A stretch of 64,000 nt of DNA from Azolla caroliniana (taxonomy: Eukaryota > Polypodiophyta), in contig JBHGNT010000017.1 of the NCBI GenBank assembly GCA_043228905.1, positions 3,782,001 to 3,846,000 of the forward strand. The letters run 5' to 3'. Positions within the stretch are counted from its first letter, which is position 1. Each line of letters opens with the position of its first letter. A program made the position numbers and the translations under genes. The notes below the pieces were generated by a model. It worked only from the letters and a program-made list of their open reading frames with translations. It was not told where the DNA came from and did no database searches. Positions 43,385-53,915 of the stretch are shown here, one piece after another.

Positions 43385-44779
43385 CTAGGGTTTATCTTGC
43401 GTACCGGCCCCGCCGGCTTCGTCCCGTCGTGGCCCGGACCGGGTCTCGTATCGTTGTGAGGGCCCGGTCGTCCCGGGTTTCCCCACCCGCTTCTCTTCTA
43501 CCAGAGCCTCGTAGTTCCGGCAAGCGGCTTCCACGAAGCCCGTCTTTTCCTCGACCGGGTCGCTCCACCCGGTCATCTCCCGTACCCGTTTCTCCGCACG
43601 GTCCGATTCCTCCCTTTTAAGCCCTGCACCGGCAAGGCCTTCTAGCATCGTCGGCCAGAATCCGGCTTTGCTTTCCTTTCGGGCCTCGCCGCCCCCGACT
43701 CGAATGCCGGCCGACGCCGAGTAGTGGACGGTTTCCGCATGTCGGGCCGCCGCCTCTTCCATCAACCTCTTCATTCCGCCTCGCCCGTCGTTTCGGTTTA
43801 GGGCCCTTCTCGTGTCGTTGGCGTGAACCCGACCTTCCCATAGGTACACCACCCGGTTCCTCAGCGCCTCTGCGAAATCGCCGCAGTCTTTTCGGATGTG
43901 GCCGACCCCGTCGCACCACATGCACCTGTTCCCTGCCGCCGGCCGTCGGTCACGAGCAGGTCCTCCGCCTTCTCTGCGGGCTTGTGCGATTTGGAGGTCT
44001 TTTATCGCCCTCGTCAGTTCCTCCAACGCAGCTCCTCCAGTCGAGCCTCCGATCACGCCGGTCGGAGCCGAACCGGATTCCAGCCACTCCCGAGTCTCTT
44101 CCCTTCGCACCGGCTGCGCCGGCTCGAGTTTCCTCGCCGCGACTGAGCCCGACCCGGTTGCTCTGTCATCCTCCCATTCTCGCCGTTTGTCGAAACGGCC
44201 GCAGGCTCTCTTGACCGCCGCCCAGTCGGCTGTCAGCCCATCTTCGGTTTCTAGCAGGGCGCCCACGTGACTCCGATCCCTCTCGTCAACCGATTTGACG
44301 AACAGCAGGACCCGGCTTGTATCCAGGACCATCCTGTCAAGCGCCGAAAGGCGCGCGAAGTTCTCCTCGAACTCCCGGAGGAGTGCCGACGCATTCCTTC
44401 CTTTCCCGGGAGACTCCACCCACTCCATGAAGCTTCGCTTCGAAAGCCGGAGCGCGTCGTCCAGTCCGTATTTTTCCAGGAGCCGACCTTCGAACTCCTC
44501 CCAGGTACGGCTCTCCGCCCGCACCTCGAGCACCTCCGCGTGGATGCTCGGCATCGCCACTCGGGGAAAACCGGCCAGACGCCTGTCTTCCGGAATGTCG
44601 CGCATTAACATTTCCGCACCGTAGGACGCCAGGTACTTCGTGGCATCTTTTCCGGTGAATCGACCGATCGTTCCGACGACCGCCTCAATAGCTCTATCGA
44701 GGGCGCCGGTGCCCTCGCGCGCGCTTACTATCCGATCCACGGCCGAAGCCATGGCCTCTGCAAGATCCGCCCCCTTCAT
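43385..44779 (-). CDS. Gypsy D gag
   Basis: 464 codons, intact. The N-terminal and central parts are helical and charged, with a capsid-like SRTWEEFEGRLLEKYGLDDA (about 90-109) and a Retrotrans_gag-like layout. A zinc knuckle, CMWCDGVGHIRKDC, lies at 286-299 with all C, C, H and C present. A basic, Gly-rich C-terminus ends TQDKP then TAG. The start ATG lies 44 bases after the LTR/primer-binding region. Confidence 0.92.
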   Translation of the reverse strand: MKGADLAEAMASAVDRIVSAREGTGALDRAIEAVVGTIGRFTGKDATKYLASYGAEMLMRDIPEDRRLAGFPRVAMPSIHAEVLEVRAESRTWEEFEGRLLEKYGLDDALRLSKRSFMEWVESPGKGRNASALLREFEENFARLSALDRMVLDTSRVLLFVKSVDERDRSHVGALLETEDGLTADWAAVKRACGRFDKRREWEDDRATGSGSVAARKLEPAQPVRREETREWLESGSAPTGVIGGSTGGAALEELTRAIKDLQIAQARREGGGPARDRRPAAGNRCMWCDGVGHIRKDCGDFAEALRNRVVYLWEGRVHANDTRRALNRNDGRGGMKRLMEEAAARHAETVHYSASAGIRVGGGEARKESKAGFWPTMLEGLAGAGLKREESDRAEKRVREMTGWSDPVEEKTGFVEAACRNYEALVEEKRVGKPGTTGPSQRYETRSGPRRDEAGGAGTQDKP

Positions 44780-44822
44780 TTCCTACTCTTCTGCCGCCTC
44801 TTTCACGTCGGGTTCACCAAGA

Positions 44823-45539
44823 TGTCGGGGTTACTACGCCCTTGCGTGTAGAAAGGAGGAGGGACCACGGGGGTCTCGAACCGAAGAGCAAGAGAGAGAG
44901 GGGTAAGAGAGAGAGACCCGGTTACACAGAACCGAAGATCCGATTGCGCCGGACCGACGATTGCACAGGGACACGGCCCAACAAACAGAGATCACAAATA
45001 AACGCCGACGCAGATGGACGCAACAACGAGAGATATGTACTTATGAATGCAAGAAAATAACAGACTAAAGTATTACAACCCACGGTGGGGCACAAAATAG
45101 ATACTAACGAAAACGAACAGGGCGGCGAACAGCTGCCGACCCCTGTATGTCGCGACGCACAGAAAGGGAAAACAGGTCGGAGGTGCTGCAGGACGCACTC
45201 GGGGCGTTCCACGGAACAGCGCAAGCCTCCTCGAAACCTGCACAGGTGCGCGATGGAGCAGAAGACAGAGAGAGCAGGAGTGAGAGAGAAGCTCTGAAAT
45301 CGGTTCGGCAGCACTTCGTCCTCTCCGCGGGAGATGCCCCACTTCTATTCTTCCTCTTCCTTTTATAGCCCGTCAAGAGGCCGTTTGGCATTAACTGCAT
45401 ACCAACCGAATCTACCCACCTAGGATCCTCGTATGTACCAACTTCGTCCTTAGGTACTTCTTGGCGCGCGTGTGTGTGTAGAGCCGTTTCCCACGCCTTG
45501 TTCCTCCGATTCCTCTTGTGGGCGGTTTTCTTCACGACA
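44823..45539 (-). repeat. 5' LTR of gypsy D
   Basis: 717 bases, differing from 38376-39092 at about two positions (for example C/T near 45295 and 45393). The primer-binding-like TCTTGGTGAACCCGACG follows it on the minus strand. Confidence 0.95.
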
Positions 45540-45543
45540 CCGG

Positions 45544-46880
45544 GAGATGCCGGCAACCCCCCGAGATACAAACCCAGGATCGTGGTGAAGGGGTTCCAGC
45601 AGAAGAAGGGCGTGGACTTCGACGAGATATTTGCCCCGGTAGTAAAAATGACCTCCATCCGGACGGTGCTGAGTATAGCGGCAAGCATGGACCTCGAGGT
45701 AGAACAGTTAGACGTGAAGACGACATTCCTTCACGGCGACCTCCAAGAGGAGATCTACATGCAGCAACCGGAGGGATTTGTGGAGAAAGGGAAGGAGCAT
45801 CTGGTATGCCGGTTGAAGAAGAGCCTCTACGGGTTGAAGCAGGCCCCCCGGCAATGGTACCGGAAGTTTGACTCCTTCATGACCGATCAAGGGTACCACA
45901 AGACGCAGGCTGATCACTGCGTGTTTGTGAAGAAGTTTGAAGGAGGCGACTTCCTGATACTCCTTCTGTACGTGGATGACATGTTGATCGTCGGACGTGA
46001 CCAAGTCAAAATACGAATGCTGAAGAAGGCTCTCAACCGGACCTTCTCAATGAAAGACTTGGGTCCGGCAAGACAGATGCTGGGGATGCACATCATTCGG
46101 GACCGGTCAAAGAAGCAATTATGGTTGTCACAGGAGAAGTACGTGACAAAGGTGCTTCACCGGTTCAACATGTCAGAAGCGAAACCGGTCGGATCACACT
46201 TTCGGCAAACTGCAGGCTATCCAGTAAGCAGAGCCCGAAGACGAAAGCAAAGAAGGCGGATATGATGAAGATTCCATATGCCTATGTCGTCGGGAGCTTG
46301 ATGTACGCAATGGTGTGTACCCGACCGGATATAGGATACGCAGTCGGAGTGGTGAGCCGGTTCATGAGCAATCCCGACAAGGAGCACTGGAACGCGGTCA
46401 AATGGATACTCTGGTATTTGAAGGGCACTTCAAACATGTGTCTCCGATTCGGCTCCGGGAAACCTCAACTTGACGGTTTTACCGATTCGGACATGTCGGC
46501 TGATGTGGATACCAGCCGATCTACATCCGGGTATGTAATGACATATGCAGGGGGAGCTGTTTCGTGGCAGTCGAGGCTGCAGAAGATGGTTGCATTGTCA
46601 ACCACAGAGGCGGAGTACATGGCGGTTGTGGAAGCTGGCAAGGAAATATTATGGGTGAAGGACTTCATCGGAGAGCTCGGTATCCGGCAAGAGGAATACC
46701 GACTCTATTGCGACAGTCAAAGTGCCATCCACCTTGCTAAGAATGCGGCCTACCATTCCTGGACGAAGCATATCCAACGGAGGTATCACTGGATCCGGGA
46801 AAGAGTAGATGACCAGGAGTTCGCACTGATGAAGATCCACACGGCTGAGAACAGGTCAGATATGCTACCAAAGTGCTAAC
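45544..46880 (+). pseudogene. Copia B reverse transcriptase and RNase H
   Basis: Continuation of B after gypsy D. RT reads RIVVKGFQQKKGVDFDEIFA, QLDVKTTFLHGDLQEEIYM, KSLYGLKQAPRQWY and the catalytic LLYVDDMLIV near 45968. A frameshift near 46200 precedes SLMYAMVCTRPDIGYAVG (46295). RNase H has FTDSDMSADVDT, VALSTTEAEYMAVVEAGKE and LYCDSQSAIHLAKN. The frame ends at 46877-46879. Confidence 0.92.
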
Positions 46881-46954
46881 ACCCGACAAGCTAGACGCAT
46901 GCCGGAAGAGGATCGGACTGGTAAGACACCCCATGCTGGAGTGAAGGGGGAGTT

Positions 46955-47526
46955 TGTTGGGAGACAGGTCCCTCCGGATGGGAATGGAGAAGAATAGTGC
47001 TGATGAAACCGGATGAGGAGTACCCGGCTACGGAGAGTCGGATGGTGCAGACCCGGTATGAACCAGATGAAGAGACATATTCGTAAATATGTTTCTGAGA
47101 GTCCATCGAGGCTATATTTGTAAATAGCCGAAAAGTCATATTAGTATAAATATGACTTAGGGCAAACTTTTAGGAACTGTTGTTATTATTATTTCTTGTC
47201 TACGTGAGATCACAGCACGTAACAGTGTACAGAGAGAGAGAGAGAGAGAGAGAAAGAGGTCGCTGCCTCTGTTGTAACCACCGCCTGTGGCGAAGATCGT
47301 GAGCACGAGGTCGTTGCCTCGATGAACTCACTGTTTTGTATATTCCAACATAGTGATAGTTAGCAGCCTGTGGTTTTTCCCTTTAGTTTGGGTTTTCCAC
47401 GTAAACATCCTGTGCACCTTTTCTCTCCTTTGTGTCGTGTTTTTTTTTCGTTTCCTGTTTTCTGTGTATGATTCTAAGCTCGGTTGTGGCCGAGCATTGT
47501 GCATAAGGAGCCTTGAGTTCCCGACA
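46955..47526 (+). repeat. 3' LTR of copia B
   Basis: 572 bases, preceded by the polypurine tract GTGAAGGGGGAGTT. It begins TGTTGGGAGACAGG, ends CCCGACA and holds one copy of the 54-base unit. Compared with the 5' LTR it differs by scattered substitutions of the order of a few percent, apart from the repeat array. Confidence 0.92.
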
Positions 47527-47929
47527 GTTCCAGCCTTGTCAATTTTGGTTCCGGTGTTGGCAAGGTATCCGACTCCTCGTCCTCCGGTTCATTTGGGGCG
47601 TCGTTACTACTGCGGTAGTTCGTATGTGCGTTGTATTCCCCTTCCGAATCCGATTCAAAAGCCGAAAATGCTTCGGATTCGCCTTCGCCCGCTGCCAATG
47701 CCTGGAGAAGGGATTCCGCTTCCCGAAGGCTGCTTAGGCTGCTTCCTTCGTCCGGGTAGTCGTTTTGTGGTAACCAAAGTGACTCCTTGGCCACTCTCCG
47801 AATCACCTTGGAAAATGAGCGATCCGCTCTGATTTCTTCTGCCGCTTGCTGGAAAGCCTCTCGCTTCCTTAGCCGTTCAGAAGGTCTTCTTGCTCGCTTC
47901 GTAACGGGGTCGTTCGTTGGTCTAGTCAT
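47527..47929 (-). pseudogene. Gypsy A gag, N-terminal part
   Basis: MTRPTNDPVTKRARRPSERL begins at 47929, 56 bases after the 5' LTR in element orientation. A basic start leads into an acidic, Ser/Glu-rich region (SDSEGEYNAHTNYRSSND) and PKLTRLE at the junction with copia B. It joins in frame to the acidic proline-rich stretch at 33943 once B is removed. Confidence 0.85.
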
Positions 47930-47985
47930 CCATTCCCGACGATGTTCGCTGCGATTGTGCAGGAATCGTGGTCGCCAAAAACTGT

Positions 47986-48425
47986 GTTAATCCTTAGGGC
48001 CGAACAATGGCCTGACAGAGGGTGTCTACGGAAGACACTTCACCAAAGGGGTGTTACGACGAGATAACTTAAGACACAACGATTAATTAGACTTTATTGG
48101 CTACTTAGCAATATGGCATTAAATTCGATACATGCGTAAGATAGAACAATTAGTACAGAACGGTAATCAACCCTTAAAGATAAAACAAGAAGCTCTATTA
48201 ATTATCCGTCAAAGTTTACATTGTAACCGGGCCTTTATATAGGTCACCGGTGCTGAGTACAAAACGGTGCCAACCGGCACCTGTTCGGAACCGGTCCGGA
48301 TTCGGATCGGCATACTAATTCCGGTCCGTCTGTTCACGTCCCACTATTCTACTTAATAAAAATAGATTCCGAATAACAATCCCTTTCACATTCTGGTCTT
48401 TAACTTCTTTGTCGGCCGGGTAACA
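47986..48425 (-). repeat. 5' LTR of gypsy A
   Basis: 440 bases, the partner of 24765-25205. In element orientation it is followed by CAGTTTTTGGCGACCACG, a primer-binding-like site of Tat/Athila type. The right outer flank is AAGGA, the element's target duplication, which overlaps the GGATC target of copia C. Confidence 0.93.
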
Positions 48426-48432
48426 AAGGATC

Positions 48433-49106
48433 TATTAGGGTTTTGTCCCTCCTAATGGAAGAAGTTGGCAATCGAATTGGAGGAGTCAACAAGTCGAATT
48501 CAAGATGGTCGATTAGATCGACCAGAGAGTCGACTAACTAGAGGAAATGGAGAGTCGACTGTATTGGATGAATGATCCAAGTGAAAGACCAGGTGAACTA
48601 GTCGAGCCGACCGGATGGTTGATGAGAAAGTCTGTTAGTCGGATCGATTGGATAATCAATATAGGAGTCGGCTAGTCGGATTGACTAGACTGTTGACTTG
48701 TGGGTCCGACAGTCGAGTCGACCAGTCAGTTGATTAAGGGCTATTATTATTAATGTCTAATAATAACTTATTCCCATTTATAAATATGGGGAACTACGGC
48801 AAACTTTTATGGTGGTGATAGTGTACAATTGCAGAAAAATGTAGAGCTGAAAGAAAGTAACAGAGTGTAGGGAGCGACAAGAGAGAGTGAGTGATTTTTC
48901 ATCAAACCCTAAGCGGTGATACTCTGTTCATAAGAGTCATTGTAATCTGATTTTCCTCTTGTATCTCTGATAGTTGGCTCGTGGCATTTTCCTATTTTAG
49001 GGTTTTCCAAGTAAACCTGGTGTACTGTGTATTCTTTCTATATTTTGTGTTTTGTTTTGTACATTCAGTCTATCTTTCTCGTCTGCCTACGGTTCTGACC
49101 TCAACA
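48433..49106 (+). repeat. 5' LTR of copia C
   Basis: About 674 bases. The start is set by the GGATC duplication and reads TATTAGGG, suggesting a mutated TG terminus; a start at TGTCCC (48444) is the alternative. It contains many GTCGA/GTCGG motifs, a CATTTATAAATATGGG promoter-like box near 48776, and ends CTCAACA before a primer-binding-like GGGTATTAGAGC. Confidence 0.85.
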
Positions 49107-49134
49107 AACGGGTATTAGAGCTTTTAGGTGCAAG

Positions 49135-49753
49135 ATGGAAGGAGGTATGAGCAGTTTTCTAGGAATGATAGTCCTGAACTCACACAACTACTCAGACTGG
49201 AAGATCAAGATGGGAGATCTTCTGATGGTCAAAGATTTGTATGAAGCCATAAATAGAAGTGAAATACCCACAGGGGTATTGGAGTCTGAGTGGAAACTCC
49301 TAAACAGGAAGGTGGTCGCCACCATTAGAAATTGTGTTGACGTGAGTGTGCTACAAGATGTGGCTAACGACACAAACGCCTATGAAATGTGGCATAAACT
49401 GTCAAGGTTGTACAAGAGGAAAAACGCCTTCAACAAAGCCTCTCTGATGAGAAAGATAGTAAGACTAAAGTATAGAGATGGAGAAAGCATAGTAGTACAC
49501 AACAACACCTTGATGGGGTTAGTAAATTAGCTTGCGACAACCAAGTTTCCCCTAGACGATGCTCTACAGGTTCTGTTGTTGTTGTGTACTTTTCCGGATA
49601 GTTAGGAGAACCTGGTGGTGTCTCTCAGTGCCTCGTGCCATGAAGAAAACTTGTCTTTACAAGTGGTAAAGACAAGCATCCAAAACGAGAGACAAGACGG
49701 AAGGACAAGGGTGTCCTATCCCAGTCGGAGGCAAATGTGGCACAACATTCTGA
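49135..49753 (+). pseudogene. Copia C gag, first part
   Basis: MEGGMSSFLGMIVLNSHNYS opens at 49135 and resembles the gag start of copia B. NKASLMRKIVRLKYRDGESI corresponds to the B segment with RKLVRLRYQDGS. A TAG at 49528-49530 and later stops and frame changes follow. Solo LTR F cuts it at 49754. Confidence 0.85.
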
Positions 49754-50286
49754 TGTCGTGAAGATTTTCGTCCATAGGTGAAAACCGGGGTGGAAAGGGC
49801 AAGTCGGTGGTGTGCAACATGTGCACACGTATACTAGGAAATGGTGTATAGAAATAAGAGGGGAAATTTTATCCCACATTGTAAGGTCCCTCCCTCCTTG
49901 GGCTATAAAAGGAAGGGAGGGGTCACTTATGAAGGGTTGCCCATTTTTGCATTCGTAGGGTATACCGTTGGATCAAGAGACATCATCTCTTCCTCTTCCT
50001 CTTCGTCGTTCTGTGTATCGAGCCGGGACTTCTAGTGTTTCTGTTTGCTGCCCCGTCCCCTGTGCAAGGCCCCGCTCGGCGCAACAAGCCTGAGAACTCC
50101 CTGACCGGTGGCTTGGCAGTAGACAACTATTGCAACCTGAGCTACTTAGGTCAGGCTTGATGCCAGTATTGTATCTTAATCTTGTAATATATGTGTGGAG
50201 GGTTCTGCGTATCGGTGTCTGTGTGGGTGTTTTGGCGTCCTCTTACCTCTGTTTCTGTACATAAGGGCGTGAGTAGGGTCTGCGTG

Positions 50287-50317
<31 letters not shown>

Positions 50318-50477
50318 TCGGTGTCAAGCGTGTTTTCTCTCTCTTGCTCTCTCTTTCTCTCTCTCGTTCGGTTGCTTCCGGAACGCGTTCGGAATCGTCA
50401 TCTCGGCTTCCCTTCTTCCCTAGTCCGAGACCCCCGTGGTCCCGCCCTTTTACATGCACGCGCGAAACTTCGCGACA
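49754..50477 (+). mobile_element. Solo LTR F (close relative of the gypsy D LTR)
   Basis: A 724-base block begins TGTCGTGAAGATTTTCG and ends ACTTCGCGACA. It shares GGGCTATAAAAGGAAG (49899) and GAGACCCCCGTGGTCCC (near 50426) with the gypsy D LTR read in element orientation. It also holds a (GT)n tract near 50288-50316. Flanks are CTGA and CCGG; removing the block plus one of them keeps copia C open as AQHSGRGRIKQRS. No internal coding region is present. Confidence 0.82.
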
Positions 50478-51730
50478 CCGGTAGAGGAAGAATCAAGCAA
50501 AGAAGTCCACAAAAGAGAGACAAGTCTCATGCCAGGTCCAAGTCCAGAGGAAATCTCACTTTAAACGATGTTGAACCCAAAAAGATTTTTGAGGAGAAGG
50601 GCACTTTAACCGTGGCTATAAGTGAAGAAGAGCTTATGTTCATTTGCGAGCAAGTGAGTGTAAACCTTGCAAATGAAGAGTGCACTTGGGTGATAGACTC
50701 CGGTGCATCATTCCATTTAACTCCCTCGAGAGAATGTTTTTCATCTTACACAACCAGTGACTATGGTTGTATAAAGATGGGAGATAATGGAGCATGCAAG
50801 ATAGCCGACATCGGAAGTGTATGTCTGACAACATCGACTAGTTGTAGACTAATCCTAAGTGATGTTCAACATGTGCCCGATATCAGACTGAATCTAATAT
50901 TGATTGGAAGATTGGACAATGAAGGCTACAATGGTAGTTTTCAAAGTGGTATGTGGAAGTTCTGTAAAGGAAGTCTCATAGTGGCTCGAGGACAGAAACA
51001 AGGCACACTATATGTGATGCATGCCAAGTTGTGCAAGGATGAAGCAAATATGGTTGCCGATTCAGACAGTGAGTTGTGACATAAGAGGCTTGGTCACATG
51101 AGCGAGAGAGGCATGCATATTCTGGCCGATAAGAAACTTCTTCTGGAAGTAAAATGGGTGCACTTGGAGAAATGTGTCGACTGCCTAGTCGGAAAACAAA
51201 ACAGAGCTGCATTTAACTAAAGTCCACAAAGAAGAAGAGAATGTTCTCTAGAACTTGCCCACATTGATGTATGTTACGTGGATGCTCCATCACAACGCGG
51301 TGGACAATATTTTGTAACATTCATTGACGATTGCAGTAGAAAGTTGTGGGCTTTTGTACTAAAGTCAAAGGACCAAGTGATGTCGGTTTTTAAGGAATTT
51401 CAGGCTAGAGCTGAAAGAGAATCTGGAAGAAAGTTGAAGGATGTTCGGACCAACAATAGTGGCGAGTACAAAGGATAGTTTGAGGAGTATTGCAAGACAC
51501 AAGGCATAAGACTCGAATATATAGTGCCTAAGACCCCCGAATAGAATGTTGTTGGAGAGAGGATGAATCGAACAATAATGCAAAAAGTGAGGAGCATGTT
51601 GTCACATGCAAAGCTTCCAAAGTCATATTTGGGCTGAAGTTATGCGGACAACAATCTAGATCTGATTAATAGATCTCCCTTAGTGCCCCTGAAAGGCGAT
51701 GTCCCACAACAGGTATAGACAAGTAAAGAT
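50478..51730 (+). pseudogene. Copia C protease and integrase, first part
   Basis: RGRIKQRSPQKRDKSHARSK leads into a linker where copia B has its CCHC knuckle; here it is deleted. Protease reads CTWVIDSGASFHLTPSRECF (50683). KRLGHMSERGM and KCVDCLVGKQNR follow. Integrase has LAHIDVCYVD and YFVTFIDDCSRKLW. The second catalytic position is Asn (RTNNSGEY), while the Glu persists in VGERMNRTIMQ. Several stops interrupt it. Copia G inserts at 51731 after the host TSKD. Confidence 0.85.
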
Positions 51731-52117
51731 TGTTGAGAGACAAGCTCAACATCGGCCGGATCGGTTGAAGAAGCCGAGGACCGGATCGGTTGGGACCGAT
51801 CGGTTAGGCCGAGTGCATAAACCGGGAGGCCGTTAGGAAAGATATTCCGTGAGGAATATATTTGGGAGTTAGTGTAGGAGCTCTTGATGAGCATTGAAGT
51901 ACTGTCAGTACTTCGGTCAGTCCTTCTAGGACTTGTATAAAAGTGCTCACTGAGCACGTCTTATGTACAGATTGAGTATTATTGTTGAATATAGTTTTTT
52001 GTGCTTTCTCTCTCTGTCTCTCCCGAGTATACTGCGTAAGCTCAAGCTCTCCATTGAACCTGAGTTTCCTTCCTTCTGTTCGGTCTTCATACTTGCTTCC
52101 GCACGTTACTTTTTATA
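51731..52117 (+). repeat. 5' LTR of copia G
   Basis: 387 bases, TGTTGAGAGACAAG to CTTTTTATA; the terminal CA reads TA here but CA in the partner. It has TTGTATAAAAGTGCTC, a promoter-like box, near 51933. Confidence 0.95.
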
Positions 52118-52189
52118 TGGTATCAGAGCGCGAGGGTTGAGAACCTCTCTGCAACCAACACAGCTTGACGAAGAAGAACAAGAAGAACG

Positions 52190-53832
52190 ATGGATAAAGG
52201 CATGGCGAGCTCGCTTCCAACAGAGAAGCTCGACAGAACCAACTACGCGTCTTGGTCCTACAAGATGCACCAGTACCTGCTCGGCCACGGCTACTGGAGT
52301 TATGTCGAAGGAGCTAATGACGCGGCACCCGAATCGACACACAGAGACTTTCCGTCGTGGGAGCAATCGACGAGCAGGGTATTATACTGCTTCGCGTCGT
52401 GTGTGGGCGAACAACTATTGAGCTATGTTTGGGATGCAAAGACGCGGAAGGGTGCGTGGGAAAATCTGAAGAAGATCTTCGCCGCGAGCACCACAGCCAG
52501 GAAGCTTCAGCTCCGACAGGAGTTGAGCAACCTACGACAACGCGACTTGTCGGTGGCGGACTATACCTCGAAGATCAAGGATATCTGCGACTCCCTCGCC
52601 TCCATAGAGGTGAACATCGAGGAGAGCGAGATGGTCCAGATCTGTCTCGGAGGTTTGGCATCGAAGTTCGGAGCGTTCCGAACGGCTGTGTGTACCCGGG
52701 AGAATACGCCGTCCTTTTTCGACTTACAGTCGATGCTCCTGGTAGAGGAGAACCACGCGGGTGCGTCTACAAGCACGCACACCGACATCAGAATGTTGTA
52801 CACGGAGGGAGATAGGCCCCGTGGACGTGGAGGACGAGGCGAGTCGGCATGCAATGGAGGCGGCCGACAAGATCAAGAAAGAAGGCACCAAAGTGATGCC
52901 GACAGCAACTCCAGACCCTCCGGAAACAGGGGGAGTCGAAGCGATGAGAACCGGCAAGGGAAGTCCATCGCGGAGTGCTGGTACTGTGGCAAGAAAGGCC
53001 ACAAGGAAAGTGAGTGCTGGAAGAAGCGCGCCGATTCAGAGAGAACTGGTTCCGGGAACGGCTCCAAACATACCGACAAGGGAAATCGCCAGCGATCGCA
53101 CTACGCCGAAGACTCCAGGAGAGCCGGAGAAGGGACTGCCTTCGTCACGAGACACGAAGCAAACTCAATGAAGCAGACCACCCCGAGATCGGACGAGGTG
53201 TGGTACGTAGACTCCGGCGCGTCAAACCACATGACGAGCCATAAGGAGTGGTTCTCGTACCTTGAAAAACCGAGACAACCTGGAGTAGTCGCAACAGGAG
53301 ACGACACTCCGCATCCGATCGCGAATGTCGGAGAAGTTCCCCTTAGCCATGTCGGGCAGAAAGGGAAACTCATGAACGTGCTGCACGTTCCGACAATCAC
53401 GAAAAACTTGGTCTTGGTCGGACAGATCGTCGACCAAGGGATGGAGGTTCGGTTTACACACCTCGGGTGCTTCATTGAGGAAGAAGGCCGTGTGATTGCG
53501 CAAGGGCGCAGAGACAGGAGGATGTTCATCCTCGACTCCACTGACGGCGGCACCGCAATGTTCGCGAAGGGACAAAAGACGGAGTCGGACATCGACTTGT
53601 GGCACAAGCGGATAGGCCACGTCAACCACCAACAGCTTCAAGATCTGCAATCGAAACAGGTAGTGTTCGGATTGCCCAAATTTAGTGGCCGAAAGGCACA
53701 AATTTGTGAAGCCTGCCAGCTCGGGAAGCAACATCGACTTCCCTTCCCCAATGAGCGAAACCGGAGCCGGAACAAACTCGACCTTATACACTCCGATGTG
53801 TGGGGGCCGGCACAAAATGTTTGTCTTGGCGG
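52190..53832 (+). pseudogene. Copia G gag, protease and pre-integrase
   Basis: Open from ATG 52190. Gag begins MDKGMASSLPTEKLDRTNYA and includes TTARKLQLRQELSNLRQRDL (residues 101-120), with a CCHC knuckle CWYCGKKGHKESEC at 263-276. Protease VDSGASNHMTS has its Asp at 341. The pre-integrase module reads DLWHKRIGHVNHQQLQ and CEACQLGKQHRLPF. The first integrase Asp is in LIHSDVWGPA. At 53833 the frame meets insertion H and ends shortly after. Apart from H the frame is intact. Confidence 0.92.
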
Positions 53833-53915
53833 TGTCGTAGTGTAGGTTGCACACTATGTGGAAATTATATTTTTGTCCCAACTCACGCAACGATCCGGAG
53901 CCGAAAGGCACGACA
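53833..53915 (+). mobile_element. Mini-insertion H, 83 bases, with 4-base target duplication
   Basis: It begins TGTCGTAGTGTAGG and ends AAGGCACGACA, giving a perfect 6-base inverted terminus, TGTCGT/ACGACA. GCGG flanks it on both sides (53829-53832 and 53916-53919). Deleting H plus one GCGG restores the copia G integrase as LGGSRYFVSFIDD. It has no coding capacity. It shares its termini and target type with D, E and F, so it may be a severely deleted member. A short DNA transposon is the alternative. Confidence 0.7.

Larger units (their letters stand above)
38376..45539 (-). mobile_element. Gypsy element D, structurally intact and young
   Basis: A 7164-base element with two 717-base LTRs that differ at about two positions by eye. 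Flanks are CCGG at 38372-38375 and 45540-45543, a 4-base target duplication. Removing element and one copy rejoins copia B as KLKPGDAGNPPRYK. On the minus strand: 5' LTR, TCTTGGTGAACCCGACG primer-binding-like site, gag, protease, pol, GGTGGGGGCGGA polypurine tract, 3' LTR. All domains keep their catalytic residues. The internal region is far more GC-rich than the flanking host DNA. Confidence 0.95.
33944..47526 (+). mobile_element. Copia element B with nested LTR E and gypsy D
   Basis: LTRs at 33944-34698 and 46955-47526 begin TGTTGGGAGACAGG and end CCCGACA. The target copies are GTTCT (33939-33943) and GTTCC (47527-47531). Removing B and one target copy rejoins the gag frame of gypsy A (..RLEPPATEVD..). 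A primer-binding site, TGGTATCAGAGCC, lies at 34701 and a polypurine tract at 46941-46952. Without E and D it is about 5.4 kb, normal for copia. Stops, frameshifts and a mutated integrase show that it is inactive. Confidence 0.93.
24765..48425 (-). mobile_element. Gypsy element A, Tat/Athila-like, with nested insertions
   Basis: The LTRs at 24765-25205 and 47986-48425 share TGTTA...TAACA ends, and the element is flanked by the 5-base duplication AAGGA (24760-24764 and 48426-48430). In element order: 5' LTR, primer-binding-like TTTTTGGCGACCACG, gag (split by copia B), protease, RT, RNase H, integrase, a large extra ORF, and 3' LTR. Removing copia B leaves about 10 kb. The LTRs differ by roughly 6 percent by eye, and premature stops occur in most domains. 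Confidence 0.92.
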
